Shown one piece after another: positions 57,483 to 64,000 of a stretch of 64,000 nt of DNA (the stretch's first letter is position 1; every line of letters begins with the position of its first letter). The stretch spans positions 10,860,243 through 10,924,242 of the forward strand of contig CP093829.1 in assembly GCA_033063855.1 (NCBI GenBank), written 5' to 3'. Position numbers and translations under genes: made by a program. The stretch is from Smittia aterrima. Taxonomy: Eukaryota; Arthropoda; Insecta; Diptera; Chironomidae. A model generated the notes under the pieces. That model saw nothing but the letters and a program-made list of their open reading frames with translations. It was not told the origin of the DNA and did no database searches.

Positions 57483-60400
57483 CTGTAGGAGATAAGAGAC
57501 ATTCAATTACTTAAAAGGTAATCAATAACAATTCATGCCATTGTTAGATTAGTCATAAATTACTCTTTAGTCAACTTGAGATACGACCGCTTAGTGGTAA
57601 GAGATTAAAGGCCGTCAAAGATAAAACCGATGACATCGTATAAATCGCATGATATCAACGACAAATAATGAGCCGATTTTCGTTTATCGCAAGTTTCATT
57701 CATTGATAACAGCAGGCAGTTGTAAATCAATGAATCGAATAGGAAGTCGATTAGCAAATGTTTCAATAATTCAATTAAGCAGAAGCTTTAATCGCGATAA
57801 TTCAGATAAAACTAATGCAAATGTAAAATGTTTCTCGCATGTCGATGCATAACTTTCATCGCTTTACAATCAATCTGAATGATAATGTTTACTCTAAGTA
57901 CCACAGCGCGTGCAGTTTGGAATTTCTCTATCGACGTATTCAGTGTCACGAGCAAGAGTGTGACTGAACTGTTGGCTTGACATTAAAATTTATGATGTTG
58001 CGGTTTGATTTGCATGGAGAGACCGCGACCGGTTGACAGACGATCGATCGAAGAGAAGTTGATTGTTCACTTTTCAATTTCAGGGATTTCATCGAACAAT
58101 GATAAGAAAGCCTCGATTGAAGTTCAAATTTTCAATCGGCGTGGGAATTTTCATCGAAATTGCGCTCTAGACCTAGCAGCTCTCACGACCGTAAGCTTCA
58201 CAATTTATTATTCAGCAAATATTTAAACACTGATTGCATCGAGCTTTAATAAATCTTCATTACCCCGGCACTTCATTAACTCTTTTTATCATCTGATATC
58301 TGATACATCCTAGTTCTGATGACTAAAATTTACGTTGCGACTGTGATGGTCAAGCCTCTGAAAGTTGGCAAATTTTGCATTAACCTTTAAGTTGTTTACG
58401 AGACAGATTTTGCCGAAAATGATTCGAGCGATGCGATTAAGATATTAACGCACAATGGCCCAATGCCGATCACAGATTTAAAATGGTAATGGATCGTTTA
58501 ATATGCAATTCTCTTTGCTGTTCTTTCATTTGATGGTCAAGCCGTCATGCCAATGTTCAGTTTATTGATTGTGAAGGCTTTCAAAGTTGCACCGGTCACT
58601 ACTGCTTCAATCCTGTCAAACATCCGCGAGACGAGACGAGAGAGTGAAAGTATCACGAATTTCGTATTCCAGACATAATTCTCTTTGAAAATGAACAGTT
58701 AGCGGACTTTACGACATCGCGAAACAATTGTCAACAGCAAACACTAGGAACTGTTTCTAATTATTCGCATGTTGAACTCACATTTTGACACAGTTTTACG
58801 CCAGCCAACTAACATGATTGATAATTGATTCTCTTGTAACAAGACCACTTGAAGAATTCACTGCACTTAGCGTTCGCTCGATTTTTTTTTCTCGGCTTTG
58901 GGCACAAATTTTGAATTTTAAACCGCACGAGACCAATTAAGTGCACTCAGGTTTTCCTCATGAAGCTGATGACTACTTTGACGACCGCCGACTGATTTCA
59001 ACTAAAATTGAATCATTTTCTGCGGTTTCAATTTATAGTTATCGAGTTGTAGAGTTAGGTGGGAATTCACACACAAACGACGGCGATACTTTCGAGTGTA
59101 TGCTCCGACTGAAGTTATTAAGCATTTTTTTTTTCAAAGTTCTCATTGATAACGTTTCGTGTATTGTTTTCGAATAAGACACCGAAAGCGATTACAGCAC
59201 AATCACATGTCACTTCAATCTAATGTGAGCGAACTTTTCTATTTATTTACAGTCGGAGTTTCGAAAACTCTTCAAACAAGCTCGGCAAAACCGCTTTTGA
59301 AGCACGTGGTCTTATCCATGCCATAAACCAATTATAGTGTTTGTTATCAGACTTCTTAGATTGCCCAATAATTACTGATTGTAAATCATAACTTTTTCCC
59401 CTTTTTTCTAAATTCAGATTAAAAGTCAATTTATGACTCAATGTCATGAACAACAGAAATTTTGATACCTAACGCGTATGACGAGTGTTTTTATTTTTAA
59501 GAAGCAGCTGATGAAACAATACTTTGCAATTGACACTTCTTCAAGGTCGTTAAGTGAGTGTAGATGCCGTGTGTACAAAGTATTCCAGGAATTTCATGTT
59601 AGCTTCCGTCGTCAGTAGACAAATGCATTTGCCGGTGTCATCATGAGATTGTATCTTTACACAAATTCCGATTTTTTGTTTTAACTTGCATGTGAACTCA
59701 TTAGCTTATCATGAAGTCACCAAACAGAAAATTTGAATGTGGTGAGAGAAATCGAATGAGAAAGACAAATTCATGAGGCAAACAAGCAGATCTTGATCTT
59801 TTTGGTTTTTGGCAGGTGCCGGCTGATATTCAAGATGGAATTCTCAACTGTTTACTTGGAGTAAAAAAAAATACTTTTGAAGAAATAGTTGGTAAGTCTA
59901 ACAATGTTTGAGACAAGAAATTGAATTTTTAAAATGAAACTGAGTTTGCAATTTAAAAAGCTGAAGCATCAGCTCGCGAAATATTTCTAAGTCAAATCGT
60001 TTATCAACAAACAGCGTCAGCGAATTTCTCAAGGTGATCGATCTCAATTTTTTATTTCCGTTTGATCATGAAAATTATAAAAAGCAATATTTCAGAATTG
60101 AAACAAATATTTCAAGTTTGTTGACCAAATTTCTTCTCGAAAGAAATTTCTGTTTGCTTATTCATTCATTTTATTCATAAAGTCGCGTTTAACGATATGA
60201 TTATGGGTTTTAAACGAGCGGAACATTAATTTTACTAGCTCTGAATCCAGTTTGAACTTGCATTGGTAATAGGAAAGTGATTTTCACATGATTTTTATTG
60301 TTGAGTTATTATAATTTGCGGCGTGTGTCAGAAAGTTGTTGTGATTCGCTTCGGTTAGTAAAATGGGAAAAAATGTAAAGCGAATGGTCGCAAATTACTT

Positions 60401-60855
60401 AAAGCTCTCTTAGAATGGGGAGTTCTGGAAAATAAAGTCCGAGTTAAATTGAAACGAAATAATTGCCAGACTATTTGGCAAATGTTGTTTTTATCAAATT
60501 GAAGAACTTCAAATATTAAATACGCGATCAGTGAACTTCTTGAGAGAGGCAACCAAGTGCTGAACAAATTTCAGAATTTATATCTCGAGTTCAAAAGAAA
60601 CACAATTGCTGAACATCTTCAAGAATATGCTTATCTATAAAAAAGAGTTCAGAAATTTTATTAATTAGAGAGAAAATCGCGTTTTAAGTTCAACGGCTTT
60701 TCCTGATTTGAAAAGTTTTTCGCCCTTGTCAACTTTTCGAGAACCTCGTAAACAAAGCAGCGAAAAAAGTAAAAATCTCGCAAAGAAAATCTAAAATTTC
60801 AATTTAAGCTGTGAAATGAAATGAAACAAAGAAACAGAACATTTAATTCGTGATA
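57483..60855. other. Divergent intergenic region between transporter C and WDR81
   Basis: 3.4 kb. The first 500 bp hold several GATA-type motifs and the candidate first exon of transporter C (57902-57983). The remainder is AT-rich with no supported gene. The WDR81 promoter should lie just before 60856, but I see no clear TATA box. Confidence 0.5.
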
Positions 60856-63800
60856 ATGGATTACTTGTGTCAGGAACTTAACATTCCAAGGAAGCAAATC
60901 TGCGAGACAACGACAAAAAATCGATTTAAATGTATCGCTCACAAAAGTTTTCTAAAAAATTTAATCAAGTCGAAGAAACTCAGTAATTTTCAAGCTTATC
61001 CACAAACGATTGATGAATGGCCCCAGCAGAAAGATCTTGGATCGAATTGGGAGCAAATATACATTGTGGTGAGTTGCGCAAGATATTTTCATGTTTTCCT
61101 TGAAATCTCAATATTTTATTTATTTTAGGCTCACAGAAAGCTAAATCAGAAAGTGATTCCGCTTCCAAAGTTCAAGAACGATGGGAAAGAGCATGAACTA
61201 CCACTGACGTATTCTCAATTAATTTACTACATCCAACAAACCAATTACAAGATATTATGGAAGTCAGCTTACAAAAAGTTTTCAAGCGAAACAGTCAACG
61301 AACCAAAATTTTCCTCAACGACAACGAAGATGACGGAAAACTTGTCGAGTAACTTGATACCTTTTGAGCTTGTGTTGAGAGAAGCGATAATTCGAATGTA
61401 CGGCTGTCAAATTGTTCATTTTAAATTAGACAAATTACGATCTGATTCATCAAGTGACGAATCGTCGTCGCCGCTCGAACAAGAAGCTCAAAATGCGAAT
61501 CAATATCCATTCCTTGGAGCAATAGAAACAAACACTCACTTCTATTTGATTTACAATCCTGTCATCGAAAACACTCTTTTGGATTGCATTTCCTATTCGC
61601 CAGCGATTTTGGACAAAAATTACAATAAGCCAATGTTCATCGTTTATCAACTTCTGAATTTATTGAAGTCAATTCATGAACGTGGACTGCTTCTTGGAGA
61701 GATTGGAACAAACGATATATTCTTGACGGAGAACTTATTGCTGCATGTGATTCCACGAATTGAATCGAATTTGATTCAATACGAACAACTTGACGAAGGA
61801 AGTTTCGATGGATCAGGATCTCACTCAATGCCTTTACTGTCAAATCCACAATTCTCTCTCAAGGACTATTGCCAGATGTGGTGTACTGGGCAAATGAGTA
61901 ATTTTGACTATCTGACAATGCTCAATAATTTTGCTGGACGTCGCATTGAATCGCCTGATTATCATCATATTTTACCTTGGGTCATTGACTTCTCTTCGAA
62001 AAATGGCAATTGGAGAGACTTGACGAAGACAAAGTATCGTCTAGCTAAAGGTGATGCTCAACTAGACATAACTTATCAGCATAACAAGCACGGGACAGAC
62101 AGCACAACTCCGCATCACGTCTCGGACGTTTTATCTGAAATCACATTCTACGTTTATATGGCGAGGAAAACACCGAAATCTGTCCTTTGTCGTCATGTAC
62201 GGTCGAAGTTTGTTGCTGCGGAATATCCTGCAAATATTAAAAGACTTCAAGAGTGGACTCCTGATGGTAAGTCAATAGAAACTTTGTTATTCTGCTCGTT
62301 TCTAACTTTAATTTGTTTTCTATAGAATGCATTCCTGAATTCTTCAATGACCCTTCAGTTTTCAAATCTATTCACGAAGATCTACCAGATCTTGAAGTTC
62401 CTACTTGGTCGAGTTGTCCTGAAGATTTTATTGCGAAACATCGTGAAGCTTTGGAGTCTCAGTACGTTTCGGAAAATCTCCATCATTGGATTGACTTGAC
62501 GTTTGGTTACAAGTTGAGTGGAAAAGCTGCAGTGAAGGCAAAGAATGTCGTTCTCTCTTTGGTTGACGAACATCAAAAGCTCTGTCAGCGGGGAGTCGTT
62601 CAACTCTTCGTTTCGCATCACCCACCAAAGCAATTTAAAAATCCTTGGTTTTCTAAAATGCCACCGCGAATCAGCAGCTCTGAAATGAGAAAACGTTTGA
62701 CAAGAAGTTCAGAAGATCTTTCTTTGGAAAATTATTATGCAAGCGAAACGTCATCATCTCCGATGAGAGCTTCAAGCAGTTTAAGAAACTCATCGCCACG
62801 ACTTCCACATCAAAGCGAATCGATTGAACGGTCACCAAGCTATCACATCAGTCCTCGACTTTCGCAAAATGTTATAACACTCCCTCCCAATTACAATCCT
62901 CTCTACCAACTCAAAGCTGTGGAAACCATGGGAAACTTTATTGCGAAAACATTTTATCAGAAACCATTGACAAAAGACAAGAGAGTAAACCCACCAAGCT
63001 GTGACTATCCATTGACCGCATCGTTTCAAAGTTATCTGGCGCAAACCCAAGAAGCCGACGCAGAGAATGCTTTCACTAACATGCTGTTTCTCGAGACCTA
63101 TGAGGCTTCGTTAAAAGATAGCAAAATGTATCAAAACTTAAAGCAGAGAAGGCAGCAAGCTCTGAATTCCAAAAAATACTTCAAACAAATCATTCACGAA
63201 TCGAAAGCAAAAGACTTGAAAGTCATTGGCTGCATCATTATCGAAATGTTTATGAGCAAAAAGCTACGCTCACTGATTCGTACAGATGAAAACTTCGATG
63301 AGAGATTCGAAGCATGTCGAAGAATTTTACTTCATGATGAAAATAATTTGCCGAGTTGCGTGATTTATGCCGTCAAGTTGCTATTTGGCATCGCTTCAGA
63401 TGATTCGCAAATTACAAACTTGGGACTTCCGAATCCCAATGCTCAGCAGTTGCTTCAGCCCATTTTAGCAAACATTTTGATTCCCTTCCCCGACCATTAC
63501 TTCAAGATCTACGCAGCCATTAAATCAACAAATCAATTTGACTCAGCATCTCAACTTCTCGAGATTTATTCGTTCTATGATTGCGATGGGAAGAACTGCG
63601 AGAAATTCGAAGAACAGGATAAGACGCGCGTGGGACTACAAAGGAAAATCGCTGAATGTAAAGTGAAAGCATTCGCCGCGTTGACTGATGGATTGTTAGT
63701 CCCAAACGGATTCGAGCAATTCGACGCTGTTGAGCTTTTACTGCCGCACATAATCGACATGTTCAACAAAGAAGAAACTGGTATTCTGGCCGCCTGGTAT

Positions 63801-64000
63801 CTTTTTGACAACATAGCGACGGCAATTGGAGTTGAAAAGACGAAAAAATATTTGCTAACACCGATTCTGGGATTGTATGATGTTCATAACGACGAAAGGG
63901 TCAACTTCTTGAACTCAAACTTTGAAGCAGCCGTTCGAACAACTGCCAGTTCATTCCGTAGTAAGAAAGCGGTCAAATTATATCATCACACTTTCTTGTT
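60856..64000 (+). CDS. WDR81: WD repeat-containing protein 81 (WDR81), 5' part
   Basis: The CDS so far is join(60856..61068, 61129..62266, 62326..>64000), open to the window end and about 1008 codons long. Introns are 60 and 59 bp. It starts MDYLCQELNIPRKQ. Residues about 190-300 look like a degenerate kinase-like lobe (YQLLNLLKSIHERGLLLGEI) without catalytic residues. From about 314 comes the BEACH domain: SNFDYLTMLNNFAGRR, HILPWVIDFSS, SDVLSEITFYVYMARK, WTPDECIPEFFNDPSVF, and HHWIDLTFGYKLSGKAAV. A Ser-rich linker (SSEMRKRLTRSSEDLS) and a helical region follow. The C-terminal WD40 repeats are outside the window. In animals WDR81 acts with WDR91 to restrain endosomal PI3-kinase and control endosome maturation and autophagy of aggregates. 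Confidence 0.9.

Noticed and set aside
1..64000. CRISPR arrays, rRNA genes, bacterial operons or viral insertions
   Set aside because: I looked for regularly spaced repeats, conserved rRNA words and intronless foreign gene blocks and saw none; the only intronless gene is a normal insect P450.

Overview
The window is nuclear DNA of an insect. The genes are split by small introns (mostly 48-90 bp) with GT-AG ends, intergenic DNA is AT-rich, and the proteins look dipteran: a near-Drosophila awd nucleoside diphosphate kinase, a CYP6-type P450 and SLC17 'inorganic phosphate cotransporter' paralogs. The very short introns suggest a nematoceran fly such as a midge, but that is inference. I saw no bacterial, viral or organellar segment and no rRNA, tRNA or CRISPR array.

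Region by region: (1) 1-6.5 kb is a dense housekeeping block: partial CTF8 (-), POLE3/Chrac-14 (+), APC2 (-), awd (+), CWF19L1 (-), TSEN15 (+), arranged as divergent and convergent pairs 50-370 bp apart. (2) 6.9-8.4 kb: an intronless CYP6-like P450 (-) with a TATA box and initiator. (3) 9.3-22.2 kb: a 13-exon single-headed inner-arm axonemal dynein heavy chain (+), reconstructed to 3990 aa. (4) 25.5-27.0 kb: a small protein with a PH/EVH1-like block and a CRIB-like motif (+). (5) 27.6-30.3 kb: a CCDC170-like coiled-coil protein (-) that begins with a natural run of eight histidines. (6) 33.9-35.4 kb: aldose 1-epimerase (+) with a large insertion. (7) 35.4-48.7 kb: gene-poor DNA with no supported coding region. 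(8) 48.7-57.5 kb: three tandem SLC17-type MFS transporters (-). The first sits between two perfect 264-bp inverted repeats. (9) 60.9 kb to the end: 5' part of WDR81 (+), a BEACH protein.

Functional links: CTF8 (alternative clamp loader) and POLE3 (DNA polymerase epsilon subunit) share a 97-bp divergent promoter and belong to the same leading-strand machinery. CWF19L1 (spliceosome-associated) and TSEN15 (tRNA splicing) share another. The dynein heavy chain and the CCDC170-like protein are both axoneme- or microtubule-linked but are separated by the CRIB-like gene. The transporter cluster is a lineage-style tandem expansion.

Exon joins were worked out by hand from splice consensus and reading phase. 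All complete models give a total divisible by three. The least certain points are the first exon of the third transporter and the first (non-coding) exons generally. The most unusual structure is the perfect inverted repeat around the first transporter gene.
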